From NCBI GenBank assembly GCA_904066235.2, contig CAJFCV020000001.1, positions 6,758,001 through 6,822,000 on the forward strand: a stretch of DNA of 64,000 bases. The letters are read 5' to 3'. Positions 51,257 through 63,435 of the stretch are shown in pieces. The position numbers were made by a program, and so were the translations under genes. Under the pieces are notes generated by a model. It saw only the letters and a list, made by a program, of their open reading frames with translations. It was not told the origin of the DNA and did no database searches. The first letter of the stretch is position 1. Each line of letters opens with the position of its first letter. The stretch is from Bursaphelenchus xylophilus. Taxonomy: Eukaryota; Nematoda; Chromadorea; Rhabditida; Aphelenchoididae.

Positions 51257-53985
51257 GAGACCTAAAATACGGGGATTAACCTTACATTTTAAATTAAGGT
51301 TTTGCGGTAATTGCACGACGAGAACGAAAGTAAGGCTGATAAAGATCTACACGCGCTACAGATAAGGTCGATCGGAAAGGACATGGACGGACACGCGCGC
51401 GTATAAAACATGAGATCGGCAAATGTTCGAGGCACCCTCTCCGAGAAGAAAAGGAGGTGGGGACTGAAGCAGCATCTTTTCGCCCTCCGCCCCGTCCCCA
51501 CCTGCTAGATTGCGCCCTGTTCTTAGGCCCAATCGCGCAGCGAAAGGAAAATGAGGAAAGAAGGCTATGCAGCTGTTGCCGCTTAAACCAAATCCCAGGC
51601 CGCGCAAACGCCCTCTTCCTGATGGATAACCCGCTGTGTACGCGCCACTTCCGCCGCCCTCGAATCTCATTAGGAAAAAACCCGAAGCATGAAAATTGGA
51701 TAAAGGGAAGCGGCCTGTGGTCACTGCAGAAGGCCAAAAGGAAAAAACGAATGCCAACTAACTCCGGAACCGATGTCTTCAAACATGATTGTGGAAACGG
51801 CTTCAATTAAGTTCGTCTTTTCACTCCCCCACTTTACTTTGTGGTGGAGGGTCGTTCGAGAGAAATGGCCGGCAGTGAACGTTTGCGGAGACTCGAAGAT
51901 CTTTTCGACGAACCCGCAACGATTGTTCTTCTTGTCCTTCTGTAATAATTTATATTTAAAACAGGCACAAACCCCGAAAAAGCCAAAAATCCGGGAATGG
52001 AAAGGAAAGTGTGGTTCACCTTCTAAAACAAATATCATGGCGGGAAAGACCAACGAAATCGTCCAGGCTTCCCAAAATAGAAAGAACCAGGTCCAAATAC
52101 AAGAAGTGACGGGATAAGCAAAATAATATTAATAATAATGGGATTTCTGGAAACGAACACATATTTTTTCCAAACAAGGTGTGAGTTTTTACTCAAACCG
52201 TGCCACCAGATGTGGTCACAGCTGCCATTGTACATCTGCCTCTGATGGTCGAGACACATCCAGTCGCGCCTTCCTCTTCAATTTTCCTTTCTCCCGGACT
52301 CCTCGCATAAACACGAACTAGGTAAGGTCGACGCCGCACGGTGTATCGCCACACCTGGCTTTTTCCTCGATTCTCCTCCCTACCCTCGCTCTCTCCTTTC
52401 CGATCCATAATCGGCGGTCGATGTATTCATCCCTCCGCAAACAATATCCCTCACATCCACGCTCCGTTCCACTTCCGCGCAGTAAACCCTCTGACCTCAC
52501 CCCACGGAAGTTAATTGAGATCAGAATGAACTGTTGCCCCTTGCGCAGGCCATATTCGATTAAAACTAGGCCCCATAAAGCCAACGTAAAAGCCGGCTGG
52601 ATTTGAGTGGGAATGCAGACGACTCACCCAACCGGCCCACCCGACCCTCGACCTCTCCCTGTCCTTTAGAGAGAAGCGAGGTAACACTTCTCAAGATCTC
52701 GTTGAGAGTTCTCTCGGAAAAAAGGAGTATTTTTCGCTTAATGAACACGTAATGAAGATTACTGGAGGGTAAATTTTACAATCGTCATCGTTGGCGCCAG
52801 GGCAAAATCTGATTACGGGAGTGGCAATGAGACTCAAATCCAATTATTTTCGGGCAACGCAAGCCATAAGAACACTTTTTCGGAAAATGAAAGTCCTTCT
52901 TTGGCCCAGAGTATTGTCCGGTTTTCGCCTCTCATTCGGCATGGCTGCACTCTGCACGAAGTGGCACCAACGGCCAAGAGTCGACACCGCGGCGGCCACA
53001 AGCCGGGCGGAAGGCTTGTGGGACTTTTAAATAAAGAATGACCATGACATTGTTTATTCTTTGGCCTACTCTGAAGGATGTAAGTCACCCGCGGTAAATT
53101 AGCCTCTGGGAATAAGAAACACACGGGGAAATTTCCCAAGGTAATAACAATGGCGCGACATGGAAACAAACAGAACCCGCCAGTCAAACGCCCAAGGCCA
53201 TTGAAGAACCGAACCTCCAGATCTATTTCGAAACCCATTTTATATTTTTATGCAATCCCGCGCAGATACGCGAGCGATAGTGGCGGAAACAGGAGCCGAA
53301 AGAACTGAAAACTGATGGCGGGAAATGATAAGAGCCGCTCGCCAGATGTCTCCTGGCCATGCAATAGAACAGCCGTAAAACACGCCCTCCAGTAAATCTA
53401 ATGGAGGATCTCGTCGACCTTCGCCGGGGCCGTCCGAATCAACCCCGGTAATTATCAAACACACACAGAATGGGAATTACTACTCTTTTCCGTCCTTCAG
53501 GATCCAATGCGCTTTGTCTCTCTTTTTGTATTATGGTTTAATAGTGAAAAAAATGGATGGCGGTCGAGGTATAGGAGAGGAGCGGCGGACGGCACAATTA
53601 AGGCGCGGGAGTTGCGCAATGAATATAAATTCGAGTGCGCTTACTCAGCTGGAAATCGAGGAAAGGGACAAAGGGCCACAGACTCAACTCCTGGGCGTTA
53701 TACCACCCTTAATGGAGTCCGTCTCCCTCTCTCAGAACATCTTTTCTTTATCGATTAAGTATGAAAGCCAAAATTTATTACTCCCCCACAGTAACCCATC
53801 ATTTCTAGATGTAAAGCACCTGTCAAAATTAAGAGTACGTCGCATTGTTTGCTCACTTATTCCGATAACAATAAAATGCTCATAAGAGAGCTTTTGACCC
53901 TTCGATCGTTAGTGTCCTGACCTTGCACAGATTGAGGCTTCATTTGAGCATATAATTTATTTTAAAAATCCTATAAAATAATAGA
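51257..53985. other. Large intergenic region upstream of MEX-3
   Basis: 2.7 kb without a supportable gene. It presumably contains the MEX-3 promoter and the 3' UTR of the vWA gene next to 53985 (AATAAA-like sequence on the minus strand). Several 100-170-codon open frames on both strands (51294-51806, 51356-51757, 53514-53885) have no domain or splice context and are treated as chance. Confidence 0.55.
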
Positions 53986-56900
53986 TCATAACCAGCAATA
54001 TTTCAACTTTAGCCGAAGCAGGGAATGGAGTTTATCGATACTCTTCTCTGTAAACACTTTATTGGTGCTTCCGGTAATGGCAACTAATCCGCGCCGACTA
54101 ATGGGGAACTGAAAACAAGAGTAAGATTACATCCCTAACTGACCTCATGGTTAATAGCAACGGCAAACAAATCTGGCACTTGACTGCGGAGAGCGGTGGC
54201 TTCTTTCAGAAAGTCTTTATTTCCGAATCCATCAGTAAAAACGATGACTAAAGGCGTCGCTTTAGTGGATCGGGCTCCGTTCGATGTGGAATATTCATTT
54301 ACGGCATGCTGCAGTGCACTATGAATCGCGGTGGTACCACTACTCATTCGAATCGTTTCCAGTTTTTTAAGAACATGAGCTTTAGTCTGTACAGAGTTAA
54401 AGCCATGCAACGTCCGGACTTTGGACGGGGAAGAGAATTTAATAATAGCAACCCGAACATTCATCGGACTAATAGGCAGATGGCCTAGAATGTCCAAGGC
54501 CAGTCTCTTTTCTCTTTCAAACGTCTCAACAACCGATCCAGATGAGTCGATGAGTAAAAGCACATCATAGGCACATTCTCCCTGGTTGAGAGGAGAAGAA
54601 AATGTTGATGTTGGCTCGGTTGGGAGAGTAGTCTGATTTTGAAAAATATACAAATACTTTAAACATAAAATTAATATAAACGTGTTAACCCCCAAAAACC
54701 CGTTTGAGCCGAACTGCGGTACAGGCAGTCTAGTTCCTCCTGATTTCGTATAAAATAGTGGTTTAATTTGATTTCGCACATCTTTCAAGTACAATATCTT
54801 ACAGTGATACGGCAAGTCACGTTAAAAATTACTAGTTTCAAATTACAAAGCCATTCCAAAAGCACAAGAATCGGTCGGCTTGCATTTATGTTACTTGATT
54901 GAAGTGAAAATGGGCTACTGTAGTTATACAAAAAGGTTCAAAAAAGGTATCTGAGAGGGCGTCGAGAAATAATCCGTGACGCATAGTTGGGTGGTGTAAG
55001 TTTGGATGAGCCCATTGAAAGTCATCGATAATGACCCAAATAATGACCGCTGAGTTTTTTGTTTCTTTAATTTAGGGATTTTGGAGCATGCTGATGTTCA
55101 TCTTTTCTGATCTTACTTTTTTCTTAACGAGAAAAGTACTTCTGAGAAAAAAAATCACAAAATTTTTTTGATTCGGAAAATGTAAAAATATTTCAAAACT
55201 TGGTTTCCTTCGAAAGAGACCCCGCGTCGAAGGAGACCCCCGATTCGGGGGTCTCTGTCCTTTATATAAGGCGCGTGCGTTCTACTTCTCTTCGGACTTC
55301 CTCGCAGAAAACCCGCATTTCTTGTCTGTGGGCCCGCTAGACAAGAAATGTGCAATTCTTGGCTGAGCAGAGAAAAAAAGAAAAAAATCTTCACGGGGAG
55401 AGAGCAGAAAATTGCGCAATATTGCGCAATGTTACGCAATTTTAGACAAGAATTGCGCGTTTCTTGTCTAGCGGGCCCACAGACAAGAAATTCGGGTTTT
55501 CTGCGAGGAAGTCCGAAGAGAAGTAGAACGCACGCGCCTTATATGTTTCAATAACTCTGGGTAGGGTTCGGACTTGGTATACTCCCGGGGTATATTCCCG
55601 GGATATACCCAAATACCCGAGAGGCCGGGTTCGGGTACGCCCCCATATTTGTGTTGACCCGAACTGTCGTCGACCCGAAAAGTCGGGTTTTTAAAAATAT
55701 TCGATTGAGGAGTTTTCGAGGGTGCTGATTTCGAAACACATGTTAAGTTTTTCTCTTTATTGTACTATATAGTACTAACTGACGCGTCGCGACGCTTCGG
55801 GTCAGGGACAGTTAGTTTGGGTATCAAGTATTTGTAGAAAAAAATTTTAAAATTATTACTTAACAATACTTACTACGTTCTGAATCAGAAAAATTTTGCG
55901 ATTTTTTAGTATATATCGCGACCTGTCCATACCACATAGAAGTACTTCCTTTCTAGGTAGTACTGTTAAAAGTAGGGCTGTTAATTTGACAGAATTTTTC
56001 AAAATGACACACTGCGGGCAGCTAGAAGAAACACGGATGTCCCGCGGGAGATAAAAAATTGCGGGATCCTGTAACCCTGCGTTCTTTACTACGTATTTAT
56101 CAAAGAGTACTGTAGATAATTTTCAGCCAGATTTAATAAAAACGCCTGCAGTTATGATTAATTATTTAGAGATAATTTTTTAAATTATTCCCAAGTGATT
56201 TGTTTAAGGCATTAGTGGCATACTGCACATCGCAGGATATTAAGATCATGCATTACTAACTCCAATGAGTCCCTTAATACCTTTTCTAAAACAAAAAAAT
56301 CGGCGTTGTCATTTAAAGCATGATTTTAACACGAAAAAGGGCGCTGCAACGATACGAGTTTCTTGAGGGCACACGCCTAACTTGATGTTAAATAGTATAC
56401 TTACCGTCCTTGTAGGTTCTTAAATAGTGTTGTGAGACAACTGAACCATGTCGCCTACTCAAAGTGACCGAGAAAACTTTAATTACTTTAAGTGATCGGA
56501 AAGTTTTATCCACCTATTTTTATAAAATTTGCATAACTTGCCTAAGGACATAGAAACGAAAAACAGTTTTCCGTGACAGATTCTGCCTGTCATGACTAGT
56601 ACACATGCCAAATTTCAAAATGATTCAGTTATATTCACTTAAGATATGGGTGGTCAAAAATTTATGTCCGGGAGTATAATATCTACTTTTGAGCAAAACA
56701 GGTCTCATTTTTGGATTTTTTATGGTCGAAAATCCTACAAATTTTAAACATTTCAAAAATTAAAATTTTTTTACAATACTATGTCATACTTCCCATACTA
56801 CCTGGACCCTGATTTGGCAAGAACGGGTTTTTTAGTGTTAAAAGCAAAAAATATTTTCCAATTACACTCACCGTGACAGCATGTTTCGTCATAGGATCCT

Positions 56901-59900
56901 CAAATTTTGGTTTTATGGGTTGCTTCAAAACTTGAAGACCTGTAATGTCAGGTTTGCCTTTCTTGTCATAAATCTTTGAATCTCCAAACGGATCTTCTGT
57001 CAGCAGTGCCGCATCTTGTTGAAGCTCTTGTTCTTCTAAACCGGATCCTTCTAACGTATCCGATAACAAGGTTGACTTGGCTTTGTCGCAATTTAAGCCC
57101 TTGGTAATCTTCATAAGCTCCGTTGTAAAATTTGAATTCTGTTTAAATGAGAATATTCTGTCCTCTGATCCCGTCAGATACTCCAACTTCTTTGTATTTA
57201 CATGCTCCTCATTACTTACTGATATCACAGAAAGATCAGGCGACTGAAAATAATCCTTGTATACCTTGCAGATCATGCAATTAAAGTGATTTATTTTATT
57301 TACCGCTTTGAGCCGGATTTGAAGGCTCTGCAACTCGGCTTCTTGATTGGTCGCGTTCCCGTCCCCAATAATCAAGAATAAGCCAGGAACATCTGGCCTC
57401 CGATTCGCTTTAAAATATTCGAGTCCCCTTTCCAGCGCCGCCACATAATTGGGGTCTCCGACGCCAGTTCGTAGCTGATCCACGATTTTGAATAGATTGT
57501 TCTTAGAGTTATCATCTTTCAAGCCATGAACGATAATTGGCTTGCCAGCAAAAGATACCAAAGACACCTTCACGTGGTCATTCATTGGCAATGAACCTAA
57601 AAAAAATATAATTCTACGTAATAATAGGTTGTAGCTGACCAATAATATCCAGGGCTAGATATCTGGTTGTGTTTAGACGACCGCCCGAATTGTCCAGAAA
57701 GATTACAATATCGATGTCTCTTTGACATGACTGAGTGTTCGTAAGTAATTCATTTTCGGAGAGTTCAGTAATTGAAGATGGGTCTTGCTGGAGTCCACAA
57801 TTTGTTTTATTTAGAAGGCTGACAACATCATGAAGGAATCTTTAAATGGTTTTTAGGACGTTACGCAACATACTTTTCAGTTGATCCATCTCTATAAATT
57901 CGGTCTAAGCCGCCCGCATAGAGTTGTAATTCCCTCAAATCCACCTCCTGCCCCAACGCCACTCCAAACCGAACAGCCCCGGATTCGGCGAGTCTTTTAC
58001 TGGTCTGGACAACTAATTCCCATGGATCCTGAGACATGCCATCATTCATCAACACGATCACCTTCGTTGCATCCTTACGCCCATTCCGTTCAAGGTCATC
58101 GATGGCAAGATTGACAGCTTTCGAGGTATATGTGCTTCCTCCAACATAATTGATCTGTTCGATAGATTGGCGGACCATCTGGATGTAATTATAGAATTTG
58201 GGTTTAGGCATCTTACGTCACGATCCCGACCAAAAGATAAAGTTTGCCCAAGTGTTGCTTCTTCGTTGAAGCTGTTAATTCCTGTGGCAACATGTGTGTC
58301 GAACTTGGATATAGGAAGTCTTTCTATGAGACTGAGAGCTAGTTCTCTCTGATGTTCAAACACATTCTCCCGAGAGGTGGAGGCGTCGAGAATTACAATC
58401 AAATCCATCTTGTTTTTGGCACACCTAAATCGCAGTCTTTTGATGACATAAAGGTACAAGCAATATTCACGGTAAAATACTTACTCGTTATGTTCAAATA
58501 TTGGTTTTTCTGTTAACGGTATAACTATGTCTTTGGATTCGAGTTCGGGGGAGGTGTCCTCACTTGGTTTGGCTTTCACACTACATTTATTTCATTAATA
58601 TCGATGATTTTCTTACCTTTCTTTACACTGCAAATCTTTTTGAAGTTCCTGAAAAAATTAATACTTTTTTTAGGGCTTACCGTCTTGACCCGATTTATTG
58701 AGGTTACAAGTCCCTCTGGTTGGTTGATGTAGGACTTTAATAGATCTACTTTTCCATCAGGATTATATACGTATATTTTGTCTGAGATATCTTTAAGTCT
58801 CATAGACGTTGTTGTCACTTCGCTTTCTTGATCGATGCTACTGCCATTTGATACAACGATGACTATCTTTCGTGCGCCTCGTTTGGATCGAAGTAACTCG
58901 TTAACTGCCAAGTTAACGGCAGATACAAGTGAAGTCTGTAATGACGGAGACAATTTCTCGATTTCGAAGGTGACGTCAGAATTTGTGATCCCTTCTCGAA
59001 ATCCAAGGACCAGCCCAGTTTCTCTGTCCGCCTTTGAGAGAGCAATGCGAATCCTTGACTGTAAAAAGAAAAGATTACTTTTCTGGCAGGTACTTACTCC
59101 GACTCCTTCAATGCTGTTGATCAATTCTTTAATTGAATTCTTCAGAGAAAGAAAATCGGTTGATGCCGTGTCCACAATAAAAACTAAATCAATAGGGTCA
59201 CCATTACATTTAGAGGCAATATTTTGTGGAATAATGTTTTCCTTCTTCGATTCACATATAATAGATGAGCCCTTGAGGGCGGATAAGAATTGAGGTAATC
59301 GCCCTTCCACGTAAACCCTGTCTTTATTCCCCGCGTACAGTTCGAGTTCTCTAAACGAAGCATACAGTTATTTTCATTTAAAGGAAGAGTTTTAAATCCA
59401 AAGAAGTATTTCTGTTAAAATTACCCACCGTAAGAAGTAATCGTTGCTTACTGCAACGGTAAATACCTCTCCCTTTATCTGACGGAGGGAATTTGAAGTA
59501 GATAACACTTTACTCCATTCATCTTGGCTATTGCCATCAGACACAAGTACTATCGTCAATCTGCGTGCCAAATCTTGCGTTAATTTGATTAGATTGAGAA
59601 CTTCTTCGACTCCTTTTACTAAAGAAGTGGGGCCTCCAGTATGCTCGATACTCAACACAGTATTCACAATGACCTCCTTTGTTCTGAACTGAGATAAATC
59701 CAGTATGGTCTTGGCCTCATTGTTGAAAGTAACGAGCCCTACTTTGACTCTACTTTCAAAGTCTGACTGCGGCGCACTGGCAATCTAAAAAAATCAAGTG
59801 CACAACTTGTAATTTTTCCATAAAGCAGCACAAAGTTGCTTACAAAATCGGCAATAACTTGAAGTTGATCTTGAAACCGGGCTTCCACACTCTGAGATGT

Positions 59901-62146
59901 ATCTAACACAAAGATGACATCTGTGCGACATTCTGTATCGTTATTACTATCAATAAAAAGCTCAATTTCTGCAGGACTAGAGTTGTGGGAGTCAGGCGTG
60001 ATGTTGTTTGAATTGTCAGCACTCTTGATTTGTCTCTTGACCTCCACATTTTCCGGTTTTTTTAAAGCGACCATACAGCGAAACGCCCAGGTGTAAAATC
60101 TAGGTCCAGATGCCTAAAAGACAGCTAGAATAAGTATCAAAAATTTTCAGCATACATCTATAAGGTCGAATTGGAACGTTTTGTACTTTTCTTGAAACAA
60201 CTGGACACGTTTTTTTGAAGTTATCACGGCGAAATCCGCAAATCGATTGAACCCAGAGGTCAATAAACTCTGATCCGATCCATCGATGTAGATAACTGAC
60301 GACGAATCGGGTAATTGACCCAGCAAAGTGATGGGATCTGAGTTCTTCACTTCTTCCAATTTTAAGCCGCTAATGTATGACAACAGAAGCTCTTTGCCGT
60401 TGGTAAATCCTTTGTCCAGATTTGAAATCGCCAATTTAAATCTTTTTGGCAATGAGATGGTCAACTCCAATAAAATGTTCCGCCTTTTCTCAAATTCCGC
60501 GATACTATTTATATTCGGGTCCAGTAGAACAAGGATATCGGTTTCTGAGAAAAATCACGATAGGTAGGCAGCAATGTGACACTCACCGTGATTACATTCC
60601 TGAATGTCATCAAACCCCAAGTCTTCTTCAGTACTACTGACGGCAGAACTTATAGTAGAACCTTGCACTTCTAAGGCCTGCGTAATCGTCGTAGTTTCTC
60701 GATTAGTCACAAGGGTTGATGTTGAAAGTTCTGCTGTTGCTTTAGGTATCGCAGTCACTGTAGTTGTAGAGGTAGCTTGTTTTGTAAACCTGTTGTCATT
60801 GCCGTTTTTGGAACCTGCTGAATTTTTGTTTTTTGCGCATTTTTCCGTGTATCCGACTACAGTTGAGAGGAATCTGATGAAATTGTAATTAATTTTTTAC
60901 TGCTTACTTCTCAGTTTCGAAAATAACGAAGCCTTTTTTGCCAGCATAAATCTTCATTTCATTTTCCAGAGATCTATACGGGTTTCCGATGATCGTCAAA
61001 ATGTTATTCGCCTCGAGAGCGTGATACGTCTCCAATATCTCACCCCAAGAAGAGCGGGTCGTCTTCTGATTAAAGATTATCAATATTTTTTGTCCCTTCC
61101 ATTCTTTTAGATGGTCCACTTCATCTTGTATTATGTGCGCAATGCTTTCGGAAGCAGAACTGACTGTCACGATCTAAACAATTCATGATGTTTTTAGTCA
61201 CCCCTACATTTACACCTCGATTGCCAAGGAAATCGGTGAAGAAAGTGGACACTTTGTCTTTGGCATTTCCTAGAATATTTAAAAATGTGACTTTAAGTTC
61301 TGGGCCACAATGAGCGCCATAACTTTCGGGTAATAATTTGGATCGGAGGGGAGCACTTGTTTCAAAATAAGGAATCCTTTGAAGCCCATTTGGTTGTACA
61401 TCCTCAAGACAAGTTTTGATTGAAGAATCTATCGCTTTCAGAAGATGCGGGAAATCAGAGGGCGCAGAGAAAACATTCTTCCGATTCTTGGCGAGTAATG
61501 TTGACAAATAGAGAGACGACGGATCAGTAATGGCAAACAGCTCAATATTCAACGACCACAGTCTCTTTCTAAAGGGGTGTGTCATAATTTTCTGTAATCT
61601 TACACAGCCATAACAAGATTGTCCACCTCCTCGCTTTCATCACCATTCGATACCAGAATGATGATATTGTGGCCGCCGATGTTTGTTTGTTGCGCAATAT
61701 GGTCCACAGCTGCGTTAATGCTGTTACCTACAGAACTCTTGAAACCCGGCCGAGGTCTGATACCATTAATATGGGAAATAATCTAAAATTGACATATTGG
61801 GCATCCTCACATACAACATCCAAGGATTTGCTTTTGTTGGACTTTAGGGATGACAGCACAACTGCATGTGAATGATATGCAATGAATCCGTAATTAATCT
61901 CGCGACCCTTTCCCACGGCATCTATGTGACGTAAAACCTCTTCTGTGATACCTTTTTTGGAAGAAAACACCTTCCCATCGCCCAAAGTAATGTCAAATAC
62001 GACCAAAACTTTTACTGGTGTCCGTTCGCATTGCTCTGCATATAATTAGATTTAAGTCATCGATTTAAAACATAAATCTTACGTGATGAGACCACATAAA
62101 AAGATGCCAATACCACCAGAAACACGTAATGATGTTTATTTCTCAT
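53986..62146 (-). CDS. Secreted multi-vWA-domain protein (about eight vWA domains)
   Basis: The start MRNKHHYVFLVVLASFYVVS is a signal peptide. Successive vWA-like units begin KVLVVFDIT, ELKVTFLNILG, ETDILVLLDPN, RTDVIFVLDTSQS, PIDLVFIVDTAST, KMDLIVILDASTS, DIDIVIFLDNSGG and AYDVLLLIDSSGS. Domains four, six and eight keep the MIDAS DxSxS; the others are altered. The second half of each has the usual pattern, for example GGPTSLVKGVEEVLN and RLTIVLVSDGNSQDEW, or GSTYTSKAVNLAIDDL and KVIVLMNDGMSQDPWE. Linkers are Ser/Thr/Glu-rich. More than 15 exons with short introns, except one of about 2.2 kb (54633-56870). The stop is at 53986 after LKLKYCWL. Likely an extracellular matrix or cuticle-associated adhesion protein; nematodes carry many such genes. 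No specific orthologue recognised. Confidence 0.85.
55233..55255. repeat. Small GC-rich hairpin
   Basis: gagacccccgattcggg followed by ggtctc forms a near-perfect stem-loop immediately left of the foldback element, within the long intron of the vWA gene. Confidence 0.6.
55264..55544. mobile_element. Foldback element in the long intron of the vWA gene
   Basis: Two arms of about 97 bp (55264-55360 and 55448-55544) are inverted copies of each other, starting atataaggcgcgtgcgttct, with only a few mismatches. Each arm has its own inner inverted repeat (tttcttgtct ... agacaagaaa around gggccc). The centre contains the perfect palindrome attgcgcaatattgcgcaat (55411-55430). No coding capacity. Target-site duplication not clearly defined. 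The RNA would fold into a long branched hairpin. Confidence 0.8.
55570..56760. other. Remainder of the long vWA-gene intron
   Basis: Contains a CCCGGG-centred palindromic stretch (about 55579-55610) followed by cccga/tcggg repeats up to 55690, and otherwise AT-rich sequence without gene or transposase. Probably decayed transposon remains, but no family assigned. Confidence 0.45.
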
Positions 62147-62826
62147 CACTGGAATTGAAGATAGAAAAAGCAAACAAACCCGGACCAAGGATATAGTAAT
62201 ATACGCTAATTATTGCTCACTCGCCGTCAGAAGAAGAAAACCACAAACGGTGTTCACGCTCTACTGAAGAGGATTGGGAAGGCGGATCACCAAAAACCCC
62301 TTACAATGCAAAAAGATTCACTCAAAGAATTGCCCGAAATCAATTGTCCATGCAGAAGAGACGGTAAACTACCGCGGTAAAACGAAAAGACTGGACAGAC
62401 GACTTTCGTCAAAAACAACACTAAATGGACATAAAATTCAAAAAAACATTGTTCGAAGAAATAACTATGACTGCAATAAACACCATCTATTGGATCCCCA
62501 AATCCGGAATCGACGCCGATGATAAGTGGTGGTAATTTTTCTTTGAATGCCGTTCGCTTCTGGTTTTTTTCGTTGTGAGCAATGGGGGGAAACGAGTTTA
62601 TGATATAAAACACCTAAGGTAACAAATAAGTGTCACTCGGAGTATGATTTTATACTGTTTTTCTGTTTGATTTGTGGAAGACGGATACTTTAAGACTGCA
62701 ATCCCAAAATATCCATATCTAACTTCTTCATATCAAGTTGCCATTTTGATTTTTGATTCTGGTACGATATCCCCAACATACATACGTAAATTTACCGCTT
62801 TTCTGTTATGTGAAACCGCTGCGGAC
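62147..62826. other. Intergenic region upstream of the vWA gene
   Basis: Between the vWA start and the hAT element; should contain the vWA promoter. No gene recognised. Confidence 0.5.
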
Positions 62827-63305
62827 CAGGGGTGGTCAGCGAACCCTATTTTTCCGATTTTCGGCCCGCGGCCCGGCCCGTCTAATTACCGGCCCGGCCC
62901 GGCCCGTCTAGTCTTTTTCCAGGCCCGGCCCGGCCCGTGACGGGCCTGGCCCGGCCCGGCCCGTGCAGGCCCGTTTATAGAGGGTTCTGCGAACTGCGCC
63001 CAAGCTTGGGATCTAAACTTAGGCAAAAAAGGCGTTGATATAGCTAGTAAAGGATCAATGTGATAGTTTTGTGGTTTTATAATGGAACTATAGACTTGTA
63101 AACGTTTTAGAACTTGAGAAACAGCAACTATAACAACATCAATTAATTTTCCCGGCGCGAAAACAATGAATGCCAACGGTTTGGCATTGTAATTTAGACG
63201 GGCCGGGCCGGGCCGGAAAAAACCCCAGGCCCGCGGCCCGGCCCGTGACGGGCCCGGCCCGTTTGTAATTTTCCATTTTTGAGCCCGGCCCACTGACCAC
63301 CCCTG
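62827..63305. mobile_element. Non-autonomous hAT element with intact 8-bp target-site duplication
   Basis: Perfect 13-bp terminal inverted repeats CAGGGGTGGTCAG and CTGACCACCCCTG, flanked by identical 8-bp duplications ctgcggac (62819-62826 and 63306-63313). This is the hAT-superfamily signature. The 479-bp interior has no transposase and is filled with ggcccggcccg-type repeats near both ends, facing each other around an AT-rich centre. It sits about 130 bp before the SDR start codon. Confidence 0.93.
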
Positions 63306-63435
63306 CTGCGGACTGATTATTTTGTTTTTATACGCAAGACTTAACCCAATGAGTAACAGTTGACACAAAAAATATTTTCGCAAAATTGATCAAACTTTGT
63401 AAATCTGAAGGTGTTGAATGAATTGAATAGTATTA

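Noticed and set aside
51294..51806. 170-codon minus-strand open frame upstream of MEX-3
   Set aside because: Overlapped by equally long frames on both strands; composition not protein-like.
53514..53885. 123-codon plus-strand open frame
   Set aside because: No ATG-supported start, domain or splice context; intergenic.
62674..62940. Open frames over the hAT element (also 62886-63383 on the minus strand)
   Set aside because: Arise from the GC-rich ggcccg repeats; no transposase motifs.
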